DNA of 64,000 nt from Bidens hawaiensis (GCA_021521415.1 JAIQDT010009238.1:1-64000), one strand, 5' to 3'; shown: positions 44,346 through 56,576, counted from the stretch's first letter. Numbers and translations: made by a program. The notes: generated by a model not told the origin, from the letters alone.

Positions 44346-46020
44346 GATTCGATTAAGAATCAAAATTGGATGAATAATTGCAATCGAAACATAAATAGAT
44401 AGATGTAGTAGTATGATTCCATTAACCAAATGATTTACATGAAGAACACTTATACACACATACATAATCAGAAACGCTCGGCCACCCGGATAGAGCTCTT
44501 CCCCGGGGGCAAACTCTCTAAATAAAATCACATCAACGAAACACATGACCTAATAATCTATTTGTAGTGGTCTTGTGCATTGGTCTTATCCAATGCACTC
44601 CACCCGCCTCTTGGATAAGACCAATTAATTAATATAGAACCTGCTTAATTTACCCGAAATATCTTCAATTACTCGGATTTTACTTACCCTTTATATATAG
44701 TATGAAGGAGTAACAATTCGATGCGTCCGTCTAAAATATAAAACCCAAAAATCTCCCCATTAGATCGATGCAATCGAATCACTTTCACTGTCACTTCATT
44801 ATTCGATTCCTTTCATTTAATTTCTCTCCTCACATTAAGCATCTCCCATTGTTCATTTAGACCATCTTCTCTTGTATCTCATTTGGATATAGCTGTATGG
44901 GCATAAGAACGAGGCTTTGAACTTCATTGATCAACTTCAAGTAAATTGATCACCACGAAAGGAAATAAACTCGATAAGATCATCAAATAATCCAAATTTC
45001 TTCAAAAGCGTGTTTCTTTCTTTGCAAAATCTTTTCAAACCTTTCGTGAATTAAGAACTGAATTTAGGTTCAAACAATAACCCGTTCTTAAATTTCAATT
45101 GACTTCTTTTCTTAGGAAGAAATTCCAACTATTTACGCGTACTAGGAAATCCGACAACTCACAAACAAACAAACGTTTTTGAAGAAAATCGAATTGTGAA
45201 TCGATCTTGATCACATTTTCCTTTACCTGAGTTTTTCACTTGATTTGAAGCTAAAAAATTGCAATGAAATTCATAGAATTTATCTCCCCCAATTTCGTTG
45301 CAATATCTTTAACGAACATGTCTTCAAATCAAGTGCGGGTGAAAACATGTAACTCTTTGGTTTTAGCAATATTGACCATCCCTATCAAGAATTGTTGATA
45401 AAATTCGAAATAAACGAATTAAAATGATACTTTTGTGGTTGAAAGTTGACATTTGACTTGGTTAACTTTTGAAATAAACCGGATAAATCAACCATCTTGA
45501 TCTTGTGAGCACGTTGTTGAAGTTGTGAAATTTTCGTAATTTTGCCCAATTTTTGCTCAAAAATTAAAAATGACCAAAATGCCCCTCATTGGCTTGGTAT
45601 AGTCAGCTGTCGATTTGAACTTAAAAAATTGCTTCCAAACGGTCAATCATACTTGGGTAAACATCTTTCATTTAGAGAACATGGTAAAAAATTCAACGGA
45701 TAAGTTATATTAAATTTAAATATTTTCTCCACCTTGGTCGTTTGACTTTAGAAAGTCAACTGCTGAAAATATGCCAAATATTCTTCCAAACACTTGATAT
45801 ATTTCACATACACAAACTTTTGTTCACGAGCACAAGTAATTACATTAAATCACTTCACGAGCATTCTCAAACACCGATATTTTCGATTAACAAACCATAT
45901 GCTCGTGAGTAAAAGATGTGCTCAAGACACAAACTTGATATTTCCCTTCACGAGCACGTATGCTTAGAATATTTTCAAGCAAGAGATATGCTCGAATATA
46001 ACAAGACGTGCTCTAGAAAT
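44346..46020. other. No gene seen; probable LTR or leader DNA
   Basis: Right flank of the LINE followed by AT-rich sequence without a domain. 44576-44622 holds two overlapping inverted repeats. From about 45830 to 46010 the motifs CACGAGCA and TGCTCG(TG) recur, as in the LTR at 50334-51368, so this end may be leader or LTR of copia C. I found no PBS or LTR terminus. Confidence 0.35.
44576..44622. repeat. Overlapping inverted repeats
   Basis: TGCATTGG (44576-44583) pairs with CCAATGCA (44590-44597) around a 6-nt loop. GGTCTTATCC (44582-44591) also pairs with GGATAAGACC (44613-44622), so two alternative hairpins are possible. Confidence 0.75.
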
Positions 46021-46800
46021 GATTTTAAAATTGATGTTTTCCAACCAATTTCAATTAACTTTGACAAACCCATCACCCATCAGAAAACAATTGTTGATCC
46101 ACCAAGACCAAGTGAAAGATTAAAGAGAGGAAACTCCTTATCTTAACAAAAAGGAAAGATTTGGTGCATATTGTGTGATGTGTATGGAAGTCATACATAT
46201 TCATGTGAAGACAAAATCACTACTGAACCCTTCATAGTTCCAGACTTTAAACTATATAGTCAAGATTTTGGATGTACAAGAAGAAATATCAAGAATATTT
46301 AAAGAAGGGACTGCGGATTGATGAGGGTTTAGGTAAGAAGAAAGACGTGTTGGCTGCTAACAAATTGATGAAGAATCTGTCTTTGAAAACTCATAATTCA
46401 AAAAATTCTCGTAACTCTACCAAGTCATCACAATCTGAATTGAAAATAAATTTGTTAAAGAATTCTTTCAAAAAAAAAAAAAAAAAGAAAGCAAGCTTAA
46501 TGGTGATGAGAAACTTCTGTTGAAGAGTGGATTTGAACCAAAGGATTTTCTATGGAAACCAAAGGATGAAACACCAAAGATCATTCTGAAGAGAAAAGTT
46601 CCAGTCCTACAAGAATGCAAAAGAATTGCTGCATTTGTGGGAAATGTTGATCAGTATGGATAAGATTCAGATGAATCATGTGAGATTGTCTATGAAGATC
46701 ACATTTCAACTGCAACTGCTGTTGTTGTTAATGATTAAGTACATGCATGTCTTGCTTGTGATTCATCACAAAACTGATCAAATTTATTTTTACTGTGCAG
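46020..46800 (+). pseudogene. gag C-terminal part of copia C (broken)
   Basis: Begins abruptly near 46020; the stretch FKIDVFQPISINF...ITHQKT corresponds to QFLPFSITFDGQITHQKT in copy D (58917-58980). It continues through Lys-rich sequence with an A15 run (46471-46486) that shifts frame. It ends with a T-rich tract TTTATTTTTACTGTGCAG (46783-46800) right before protease, matching the acceptor-like site of the other copies. The capsid and first zinc knuckle are absent. Confidence 0.65.
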
Positions 46801-47130
46801 GAACAATCCACAGAGATTAATGATATATGGTACATGGATAGTGAATGTTCCAGACACATGACAAGAGATCACTTGTCAATTATGAAGAGAAGTTTGAAGG
46901 CCCAACTGCTTTTGGTAGTGACGAAAATGGAGGGAAAATTGTGGGCAAATGAATTCTTACAAATGGAAAAGTCTCATTTGATGACGTGTTTTTTGTTAAA
47001 GCACTAAAGTATAATCTTTTGATCATATCACATGTGTGTGATAAAGGTTATAAGGTAGGATTTGATGAATCTCACTGCTTCACACAAAGTGATTCCACCA
47101 GAAATGATAATTATGATGGCAACCAGAAAT
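46801..47130 (+). pseudogene. Protease of copia C (active site changed)
   Basis: NDIWYMDSECSRHMT shows the protease start, but the catalytic triplet reads D-S-E instead of D-S-G. Frameshifts follow; pieces such as KYNLLIISHVCDKGYKVGF are visible in other frames to about 47070. Confidence 0.75.
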
Positions 47131-47136
47131 TGAAAC

Positions 47137-48118
47137 TTGTATGAATTAAGAATGAAGGATGTCATATCAAGAGGTGAAACTTGTTTCGTGTCCAAGGCTT
47201 CTCAGAATGAAACAAAGCAGTGGCATAGGAAATTATGTCATGTAAACCTAAAGAACATGAACAAACTTGTGAAAGGTAAACATGTTATTGTTCTACCTAC
47301 AAAAGAGTTCAAACTTGATGACAAATGTTATTCATGTCAAAAATAGTAACAACACAAATCAAATCGCAAAACAAAACTTTTAAACTCAATTGAACAAATG
47401 CTTGAAATGCTTCACATGGATCTATTTGGTCCTGTAAGTGTTCCAAGTATTAGCAAGAATAAGTTTAGTTTAGTGATTATTGATGATTACTCAAGGTTTA
47501 CTTGGGGTGTATTTCCTATGTTCAAAGGATGAAACTGCTGAATTGATTAAGGGATGCATTACAAGAATTGAGAATCAACTTGATGCAAAAATAGAGTAAT
47601 GACTGAATTCTGTCTAGCAAAAGGAATACAACAACAATTCAATGCTCCTAGAACTCCTGAACAAAATGGGGTTACAGAAAGAAGAAATAGAACCCTCATT
47701 GAAGCTACAAGAACAATGTTAGCCGATGCTTTTCTACCTGTGTCATTTTGGGCTGAACTATCAACATTGCTTGTTATGTTCAGAACAGGGTACTTCTTAA
47801 CAAAGGATAAAACAAAACTCCCTATGAGATTTTATTTAAAAGGAAGCCATGCGTAAGTTTCTCAAGAATTTTGGGTGTAAATGTTCCAGTTTGAATACCA
47901 AGGATTATTCGAACAAATTTCAAGCAAAATTACTAGACTGTTTCTTTGTTGGATATTCTTCACACTCAAAAGCTTGCAGAGTATATGTGAACGATCAATT
48001 GAGTTTGATTGAATCATCTGACATAATCTTCAATGAGAATCAGTTTAACACAATGGATGGTGCAAGTTGGCTTCTTGATTTTGAAAAGTTGATCAAATCT
48101 GTCAAAATATATCCATAA
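47137..48118 (+). pseudogene. GAG-pre-integrase and integrase of copia C
   Basis: WHRKLCHVNLKNMNKL and CYSCQK give the HHCC zinc module, followed by a stop. The core then shows LHMDLFGPVSVPS (first Asp) and IDDYSRFTW. The segment with RSDNGTEFK, which carries the second Asp, is missing: the sequence jumps to MTEFCLAKGIQQQF. PEQNGVTERRNRTLIEATR retains the Glu. The C-terminal part FGCKCSSLNTKD to IIFNENQF follows after a frame change near 47850. Inactive. Confidence 0.85.
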
Positions 48119-48710
48119 GACAATGAAGAACATTTATATAGAACAAGTATCCCTGAAGCAACTATTGAAAAGGAGATTAATTTGGACAAATTATCGTCCA
48201 AAGTTGCTAATGATGGCACTGAATTCTCCTTTAAAGAAATATTTCAAATGAAGATGAAGTTGATGTGCAACATGTTGAGCCTCAGGAACCTGATCACAAT
48301 TTGAAGATCAAACTAAAAATCCAACTGAACAAATTCAACATGACACTCAATCTATGTTTGAAAATCTGTTTGAGAATCTTAATTTTTTAAATACTGGTGC
48401 TTCAACATCCAATACCACAAATTAGAATATGGATGAACCTGACTTGAACAATGATGCACATGATTTAAACATTAAAGAACCTGAGTTAAGTGATTCAAAC
48501 TTAGATCCAAATCTGACTTCAAATTCAATCATTCAAACCTCTTCTATCAAAAGAAATCATCCAATTGAAAACACAATTGGTAACCAGCATGAGAGAGTGA
48601 CCAGAAGTGCCTCTGAAACTACAACCATATATCTATATTCCTGTTTACTATCCCAAACTAAACCTAAGAAGATAGTTCAATCTTTGAAGGACAACAGTTG
48701 GGTAGAAGCC
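48119..48710 (+). pseudogene. Variable linker between integrase and RT, copia C
   Basis: Acidic, Asn-rich linker, open at 48429-48716. It ends with KKIVQSLKDNSWVEAM, the conserved block that leads into copia RT, and then a stop replaces the next codon. Confidence 0.65.
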
Positions 48711-49445
48711 ATGTAGGAAGAATTAGCACAATTCAGACTCTTGCATGTCTGGGAACTTATTGATAAGCCAAAAGGAAAGTATGCAGTAGGCACTATATGG
48801 GTTTTCAGAAACAAGAGTGATGAAAGCGGCATAGTAATGAAAAGAAAAAGAAAGCGTGGTTTCCCTTGGATGCTTACAGGAAGAAGGGATTGATTTTGAA
48901 AAGGTGTTGCTCCTGTGGTTAGATTGGAAGTCATAAGGATTTTCTTAGCATATGCAGCATCCAAGAATATAAGAGTATTTCAACTAGATGTGAAATCTAC
49001 CTTCCTAAATGGAAATATAGATGAGGAGGTTTATGTCTCTCAACATCCAGGTTTTGAAGATCCTAAGTATCCAAATAGAGTGTATGAACTGAACAAAGCT
49101 TTATATGGATTACATCAAGCTCTAAGAGCCTGGTATGATGAGTTGTCAAATCATTTTATTGCAAATGATTTCCAAAGAGGAGCTATTGACAAGACCTTAT
49201 TCTACAAGAAGAAAGGAAGAAATTTACTTCTACTGCAAGTCTATGTTGATGACATCATCTTTAGTTCTACGAATGAAGATATGTGTGATAAGTTTAAAGG
49301 TGTTATGAGGTCAAAGTACAACACGAGCTCAATGGAAGAGATGAATTTTTTCCTTTGCTGTTCAACAGAAAATGGATGGAATACTCATCAATTAATCCAA
49401 GTATGTTCAAGACATCTTAACCAAAGTTCAAATGCCAAGATTTGA
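48711..49445 (+). pseudogene. Reverse transcriptase of copia C
   Basis: Blocks FRLLHVWELIDKPKGKYAVG, RLEVIRIFLAYAASKN, FQLDVKSTFLNGN, KALYGLHQALRAW and the catalytic VYVDDIIFSSTNED (YVDD) are present. Frameshifts before 48915 and after FFLCC break the frame. Confidence 0.9.
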
Positions 49446-50150
49446 AGACAATTTCTACTCCAATGGACATACATGATAAAATGATAGTAGATGAAAAGAG
49501 GGAGCATGTAGACTAACATGAAAACAGAGCCAGGATTGGATCATTGATGTATCTTACTGCTTCAAGACCTCATGTTTGCTGTGTGTGTTTGTGCAAGATT
49601 CCAAGCAAATCCCAAGGTTTCACACGTGATGGCTGTCTAAAGAATCTTCAGATACATGAAAGGAAAGCCAGACTTGGGCATTTGGTATCCTAAGAATATA
49701 TCATTTGATTTTCTTGCATACACAAATAGTAACAATGTTGGATGTAACACGAGAATGAAGTCTACTTCTGGTTGTTGTCAATTTTTGTGAAACAGGTTGG
49801 TATCATCGTAGTGCAAAAAGCAAACAACATTGTCTATTTCAACGGCAGAAGCTGAATACATTGCTGCATCTTCCTCCTTTGCTCAAGTCCTCTGGATTCA
49901 AAATCAACTGCTTGATTATGGTCTGAATTTTCTAAACAATCCTATACTTATTGATAATACAACTGCAATGTTCATTGCTAGAAACCCTGTGCGACACTCT
50001 AAGACCAAACATATTGAAATTAGAAACCATTTCATCAGAGATTGCAATGAGAACGAATTAATAGAAATGAAAAGAGTTGAAACTAGTGATAACTTGGCAA
50101 TGTTGTTCACCAAGCCACTAGATAAGACTAGATTCAATTTTTTCCATTGA
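49446..50150 (+). pseudogene. RNase H of copia C
   Basis: After frameshifted remnants of the connection (RIGSLMYLTASRP-like, 49540-49570), the open part 49830-50150 reads MSISTAEAEYIAASSSFAQ, LLDYGLNFLNNPILIDN and KHIEIRNHFIRDCNENELI, and ends TKPLDKTRFNFFH, the normal end of copia RNase H. Confidence 0.85.
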
Positions 50151-50333
50151 AAACTTTAGGCGTGATCAACTCTGATGAAGTCTAATTAACAATATATGCT
50201 TATATGTGCTAACTGACTATTTCTTGTAAGATCTTGAGTGATTTATAAGTGTTTGTTTGAATCTTTTATGTTTGCAATGTGCTTAAGTGACTATTTCAAG
50301 AATGAGGTGTCTATGTCACCTAATTGTGATGTT
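50151..50333 (+). other. Short spacer after copia C pol
   Basis: No coding, and no clear polypurine tract before the presumed LTR start. Confidence 0.3.
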
Positions 50334-51368
50334 TGTTGGGATAGAGAATTGATCAAGGAAGATTGGAATCTTCTCAAACTCCTCATGAAAATGGCTATAT
50401 AAGGAATTTGAGAAAACTTGGCACTTCGAGCAACCTTAGAACTTATTTAAGAAGGGTATCTTACATCGAGCAAGGTTATCGTCTGGAATTTTTCTAAGTG
50501 TTAGTTTGAGCAAACTACACTTCATCAAGAAAGGTTGTTCTTCAGTCGAACAAGGTTTGCTTCAGAGCAAACCCTTGATTTAACCAAGCTTAAACCAAGT
50601 AATTTGGTGGATCGAGCAATGTTTCAATAATAGTGATCTCAAGCACACTTTTAAGAAGTTAATGGTATTATACTAAGGACTTCTACGAGCAAGGTTCAAC
50701 TCGAACAAGCTACAGCGCCACCGGCACACTTTGTTTGATAGAATAAGTTATCTACAAAAGGTTGAAGGGATCAAGAAGAACATGTTTGCTCGTAGAACAT
50801 TATCGAGCAAATTTTGACATTATCATGAACATATCATGAAGATTGAAGTTTGATAGCTCGGACATTATCGAGGAAAATATTCTTTGTAAAGCTTGCTCGG
50901 AGAAATGTTCCAACACACTTATGGTCTACAAGGTTTTCTCGACAAAGTCAAAGCTTACTCGAAGACCTGTTTACATTTGTAATATTCTGAATATGTTATG
51001 TATTAATCATTAGGATTTCTAGAAGGTGTCAGGTATGCCTATTTAAGGAAAGTTTATGTCACCTTTATGAGGGACAGAGAGTGAGTGATTCGACGGCTGA
51101 TTACACTTTCTTAGCAAACAGAATATCCTTGTACGGAAAGTAGCCTTCACCTGACATTTCATCTAGTTCCTTGTATTTTGAATTAATATCAATGGGAATA
51201 TTTTGAGTATCTGTGTTTTGTCATCTTTGTGTTCTTAGAACAACAACATGAATACTATTGATTCCGCCTTTAGTATTCATTCGGTTTTCACATAAGCATA
51301 TTTGTAAACGTCTTGTCAACATTTAGTTGTTGGTTATGAGGTTCATAGTGAATAATCGATCTTGAAAA
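50334..51368 (+). repeat. LTR shared by copia C (3') and copia D (5')
   Basis: Starts near TGTTGGGATAGAG and runs to just before a PBS at 51370. It contains many copies of CGAGCAA and TTGCTCG (50420-50960), then a TATA-like CTATTTAAGG near 51030. Pol of copia C lies upstream, and PBS plus leader lie downstream, so one LTR serves two related elements. The exact ends are uncertain because no CA terminus sits next to the PBS. Confidence 0.5.
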
Positions 51369-51369
51369 G

Positions 51370-51381
51370 TGGTATCAGTGC
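51370..51381 (+). other. Primer binding site (copia D)
   Basis: TGGTATCAGTGC, one mismatch to the plant consensus TGGTATCAGAGC. Confidence 0.75.
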
Positions 51382-51600
51382 TTCATTTTGCTCCTGTGAA
51401 GACCTATTGTTGCTTATTTTAAAGCTCTTTACTGAATATTACCTGATTTTGAAGAAGATGATGATGGAGTCAGCTGAGCAGTGTTTCATTGAGTTGTGAC
51501 GTCAGCCGTTTTGTTCTTCATTTTTCAGAAATCATATAAAGTTTAAAAGTATTCTAATCTCAGATTTACTTTGTTTATTGTTTGTTTTGAGTCTAGATCT
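51382..51600 (+). other. Leader of copia D, cut by copia F
   Basis: Non-coding. It ends at the LTR of F. The continuation of D is found at about 57120. Confidence 0.5.
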
Positions 51601-52698
51601 TGTTGGATTTTAACAAGATTATCAAAGTCATATAAACCCATTTATATGAAAAAAGCAGCAGATAAATAAGTTTTAAATATTGTTAATTAGATAAATATAT
51701 AACCGATTTTATATGCAAAACCCATGCCCCGGATCCATATACAAATTTGCATGCTTACCAATATAAACAACCATAGAGTGTTCTTAGCATACTACCTTCA
51801 AGAGCCCAAGAGAACTGGAGGAGATGAAGATATGAATGGCGAGTCTTAAAGATAGAAGAACCTCAAGCTTGTATACCTTTCAAGCTTCCAACAAACACCT
51901 TGTTATCCTAGGATTTACACTTGAAAACTTCTTGTTTTTCCTTACCTTGGCCGAAAATTAGAGAGAAAGAAGAGAGAGTTTGCTTGCTTCTTGTGTGTGT
52001 GTGAGAGAGAAATGTTAGCAACCAATCCACCACAAAAATCAACCAATGAATTCTTGTGCATGTCTTGGAAATAAATAAAATAATTAAGTGAGGAGTGAGG
52101 GGGGGGGGGGGGGGGATGTGGCAGCCCACATGGGTTCCCACCCAAATTCAAAACTCAAGTAATCTAATTTATTATCTGTTTTATTTACTTATGTTATATC
52201 ATGACATAACATTCAAAATCCAGTATGAATTGCATGTTGTTATTTAACTAACTTAAATAACATGGTATATGCAAAATGAAAAATGCAGTAAGTATCGCAT
52301 ATTGTTATTTAACCCAACTTTAAATAACATGGTTTATGCTAAATGCAATAAGTCTTGCATATTGTTATTTAGCCAACTTTAATAACATGGTATATGCAAA
52401 ATGCAAAATCCAGTAAGTCTTGCATTTTGCGTATTACTTAAATAACATTACAAGTAATACGCAAAATGCAAAATCTCTCATAAAATGAATTATCCATATA
52501 TTTTATTTATTACACAAGTGCAAATATTTAGAATCCCAATTTCCAAATATTCTAAGTGTTGATATTTATATGTTAGATCATATCTTAAATAAATATCGTG
52601 TTGTTTGTCTAGCTTGTTATTGGGTATGACCTGACTTGGATCATAACGTACTAGCCACATCAACATTAATATGGGTCTTGGGAAGACCGATTCCAACA
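51601..52698 (-). repeat. 3' LTR of copia F (1098 bp)
   Basis: Minus strand TGTTGGAATCGGTC...AAAATCCAACA, directly after the polypurine tract. Homologous to 1105-1955. Contains a poly-G/poly-C run (52099-52117) and a tandem repeat. Confidence 0.9.
52232..52473. repeat. Tandem repeat of about 60-65 bp, four copies, inside the F LTR
   Basis: Units start near 52232, 52296, 52356 and 52421. They share GCATATTGTTATTTA, AACTTTAATAACATGG, TATGCAAAATGCA and CAGTAAGTCTT. The LTR copy at 1105-1955 has a single equivalent unit (around 1640-1730). Confidence 0.75.
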
Positions 52699-52712
52699 AA
52701 CTCCCACTTGCA
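52699..52712 (-). other. Polypurine tract of copia F
   Basis: Minus strand CAAGTGGGAGTT immediately before the LTR start TGTTGG. Confidence 0.8.
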
Positions 52713-53480
52713 CAAGATACATAAAAGATTGATACAAGTAGCAAATACCGCCTAACAATGGTTTACTACCCCTAATTTGTATGACGAAGTGCCATTCAGT
52801 AACATCATCCCCTTCAAGTCCCTTACTTGAATATGATTTAGGTGAATCTATCATTTTTCCTTTTACCACAGATGTCATGTCAAATCCAGATACACATAGA
52901 GATCATTCTCTATTGATTTAACTTAGCAGGCCTTAGACATCTTACTCTCAACGAATAAGAGAGACAAATCCCCTTTTGACTACATACGCCTCTCACAATC
53001 ACCTCGTACCATACCCGATCTTAGCCTTAGGTACCGTCTTGTTACAGAGCAACGAAGAACTAAGTCAAGGTATAATGTTTGGTGAATATCAAGACCCAAT
53101 TTGTATCTCAGGTCAGAGGATACTATGATATTCGCCTTACTCAATTTTACTTATGACCACCAATCACAAAGATTCCATGCAGTAACATTTGAGGGCGGGA
53201 AAGTCCAATATTTATATCCCATAAATATCTATTAACCTTGGCAGAAAACCCATGCTCTATATTCATATCTTATGAATAACCACCAATCCATGCTCATAAT
53301 AGTCTTACCTTCATATTTGTTCCCATAAATATGAGCCACTACGAACATTTAGATTAATTGACTTATTCATGGATTTAAGCACGCTAAAATGGTACATAAA
53401 TCAAAATGTCATAATCATAAACCATAATCATATGAATGAGTCAAAATAACAATTGTTCTGATATGAAAATACAAAATATA
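52713..53480 (-). other. 3' untranslated part of copia F
   Basis: About 770 bp between pol and the polypurine tract without a credible frame or other structure. Confidence 0.4.
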
Positions 53481-53870
53481 TCAAATCCAATCACTAGAAT
53501 ATCGAAGTCCTAAGGCGCAAGTATGACCCTCATGCTTCGGCATTTCAAGGAGCTTCGTGAGTGGATCCACAATCTTTTGATCGGTGTGAACTTTGTGAAT
53601 ACATATCTTTCCTTTTTCAACTTCATCCCTTATGTAGTTGAATTTCCGCTTAATGTGCCTCGTCTTTTGATGTGCATGAGGTTCTTTGATTGGAGTAATT
53701 GCACCCTCGTTGTCACAAAAGATCTCCAGAGGGCCCTGAATGTTACAAACTATCACTAGGTCGGCAATGAACTTCCTTATCCATGCAGCTTCTTGAGCTG
53801 CCAATGAGGCGGCTATGTAATCCGATTTAGTGGTGGACAATGCTACCACATCTTGTTTTGCGCTCTTTCA
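53481..53870 (-). pseudogene. RNase H of copia F
   Basis: MVALSTTKSDYIAASLAAQE, AAWIRKFI, CDNEGAITPIKEPHAHQK, HIKRKFNYIRDEVEKG and KVHTDQKIVDPLTKLL follow the copia RNase H pattern to its normal end (ALGLRYSSDWI). The open part is intact, but its link to RT is broken. Confidence 0.9.
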
Positions 53871-54018
53871 AGAGACTTCCCTACCATTCATAAAGAAAAC
53901 ATATCCCGATTTTGATCAAGAGTCATCTCGATTGGTTTGGAAACTCGTATCCGTGTAACCCTTTATAACGGGTTCCTCCTCACCAGAGACATATATTAGA
54001 AACATATCCTTATTTCTT

Positions 54019-54990
54019 CTAAGGTATACTCTTAGCAGCCATCCAATGTCTACTTCCTGGATTTCGTCGGAATCTACTTGTCATGCTCAAACCACATGAG
54101 ACATCCGGTCTTATGCATATCATTGCATAAATGATGGATCCTATAGAAGATGCATATGGGATTCCTTTCATTTTCTCTTGATCATCATTTAGGCTTGGAC
54201 ATTGAGACCTACTCAATACCGTTCCTTTTTGAATAGGTACCAAACCTTTCTTAGAGTTTTCCATCTTGAACCTTATCAAGATTATATCGATGTATGCACT
54301 TTGGTTTAAACCTATCAACCGCCTTGATCTATCCCTATAGATCTTTATTCCCGAAATATAGGCGGCTTCACCAAGATCCTTGATGGAAAAACAACTCCCA
54401 AGCCAAGCTTTTACACTTTCCATGGTTGGAATGTCATTTCCAAATTGTCGTTTGTCATCAACATACAATACTAAGAAAGTTATGATGCTCCCACTAGCTT
54501 TCTAATACACACAAGCCTCATCAGCATTCTTGATGAATCCAAATTTCTTAACCTGTTCATCATAACGGTGATTCCAACTTCTAGATGCTTGTTTCAATCC
54601 ATAGATTGATTTCTTTAACTTGCATACTATATTAGGATGTTGTGGATCAACAAAACCTTCGGGTTGAACCATATAGACATCTTTCTCGGGATTTCCATTT
54701 AGAAAAGCGGTTTTGACATCCATTTGCCAAATCTCATAGTCATAATATGCGGCTATAGCAAATAATATCCTAATAGACTTTAGCATTGCCACCGGCGAAA
54801 AGGTCTCATCATAATCAACCCCTTGAGTTTGAGTAAAACCTTTTGCAACAAGTCTTGCTTTATAAGTATCCAAGTTTCCATGCATATCGGTTTTCTTCTT
54901 GAAAACCCACTTACTTCCAACCGGCTTGGAGTTAAGAGGTGTTACAACAAAATACCATACATGGTTGTCATGCATGGATTGCACTCAACG
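54019..54990 (-). pseudogene. Reverse transcriptase of copia F
   Basis: Two frames: 54984-54502 with KARLVAKGFTQTQGVDYDET, WQMDVKTAFLNGN and KSIYGLKQASRSWNHRYDEQ, ending in a stop at DEACVY; and 54468-54019 starting at the catalytic YVDD. The residues after YVDD (KRQFGND) differ from the usual ILLIGND, pointing to a small indel. YASSIGSIIYAMICIRPDVS marks the connection. Confidence 0.9.
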
Positions 54991-56060
54991 TTCATGGCTT
55001 CAAGCCATTTGTCACAATCGGATTGTGGCATTGCATCATTATATGTGATGGGTTCTCACGAATCTACCACATAGAATCCATCCATGAAAAATCCATATCT
55101 TTTAGGTGGATTACTAATTCTACTAGATTTGCGAACGTTTTGTGTGTTTTGATCAACCATTTGATCATTCTCAACAACCTCTTATGGATTGCTAGTATCA
55201 ACCAAATGTTTATCGGCTTATGGTTCTAGATCCTACTCGAGTTTCGCCGTTCTACTAGTTCCTTCCATAGGAAACTTAGTTTCCAAGAACTCGGCCTTTC
55301 GAGCAATAAACACCTTTTGCTCGATTGGGTTGTAGAAATAATATCCCATATAGTCTTTGGGATATCGTACAAAGATACACTTAGTGGATCAGCTCTCAAG
55401 TTTGTTTTGGGTGTTGTGCTTAATATAAGCCTCACAACCCAAATACCTTTAAATATGATAATGATGGAACCTTTCCATGCCATATTTCAAAAGGTGTCTT
55501 GTCCACTTTCTTGGTTGGGGCCATATTTAGAATACGGGCCACGAAGACTAATGCGAGAACCCAAAATTATAGAGGCAATGTGCTTCTAGGCATCATAGAT
55601 CGAATTATATCCAGTAGTTTTCATTCCTCCTTTCGGACACACCGTTATGTTGCGGTGTATCGGGTGGAGTGAGTTATGAGACGATCCCACTACTTCTAAG
55701 ATGATATTGAAAAGTCTCACTAAGATATTCACCTCCTCTATCCGATCGAAGTACTTTGATGGTTTTATTGAGTTGATTTTCTACTTCATTTTGGAAGACT
55801 TTGAACATTTCAAAGGCTTCATCTTTGTGTCTTAACAAGTACACATACCCATAACGACTATAATCGTCGATAAAGGTAATGAAGTATCTTTCACCATTCC
55901 TTGTCATTTCCTTAAAAGGACTACATACATCCGAATGTATGATACCTAGTAAGTCTTTCGCCCTTTCATTAGTTCCCCTAAAGGGTTCCTTGGTAATCGT
56001 TCCTTGTAAACAAGATTCACACTTATCAAATGAATCATCATTCGATTCCAAAAGACCATT
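54991..56060 (-). pseudogene. Integrase of copia F
   Basis: 56051-55674 holds CESCLQGTITKEPF, IIHSDVCSPFKEMTRNGERY (first Asp), FIDDYSRYGYVYLLRHKDE and KVLRSDRGGEYLSETF (second Asp), then a stop. The remainder to 54991 is in several frames, including a C-terminal piece near 55480-55230. Confidence 0.85.
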
Positions 56061-56063
56061 CTT

Positions 56064-56576
56064 TTAAAGTGTATATATGTGATCTTTGTTTATGTGACCA
56101 AGGCGATAATGCCAAAGATAAGTCTTACTCAAATCCATTTTGAGTTTCTTGGTGCTTGATTGGTACAACTTGTTATCAAAGGATGTGTTATCATGAACTA
56201 ATTCATAAATGCCATTAGACGACATTGCTTTAAAATAAAAGACATTATTCATGAAAGCACAAATTCCATTGTCCACAAATTTGAAATCATAACCATATTG
56301 TCTTAAAAGAGAAACGTAGATAATATTCCTAGTCAAACTAGGAGCATACAAAATGTTTTTCAAAACAACTTCCAAACAATTTGGAAGCTTCAAAAGGTAG
56401 TCTCCTTGGGCTTCGACAACAACTTTTGCTCTGTTGCCCATGAAGAGACTTGTATCTCCTTTCTTGAAATGTTTATTTCTTTTGAATTCTTGCAAAAAAT
56501 TGATAATATGAGTTCCACATCCGGTATCCGATACCAATGTGTTAGAAGAAATAACATTAAGACCAATATGGATCAC
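56064..56576 (-). pseudogene. Protease and GAG-pre-integrase of copia F
   Basis: VSDTGCGTHIIN is the protease active site (DTG intact). ILYAPSLTRNIIYVSLLRQ follows, and the zinc-binding start LSKTYLWHYRLGHINKDHI near the end belongs to GAG-pre-integrase. The 170-codon frame has no internal stop. Confidence 0.85.

Noticed and set aside
44179..44546. Frames overlapping the 5' side of the LINE on both strands
   Set aside because: They are shadows of the RT frame or cross the LINE junction; the real RT frame continues through this region.
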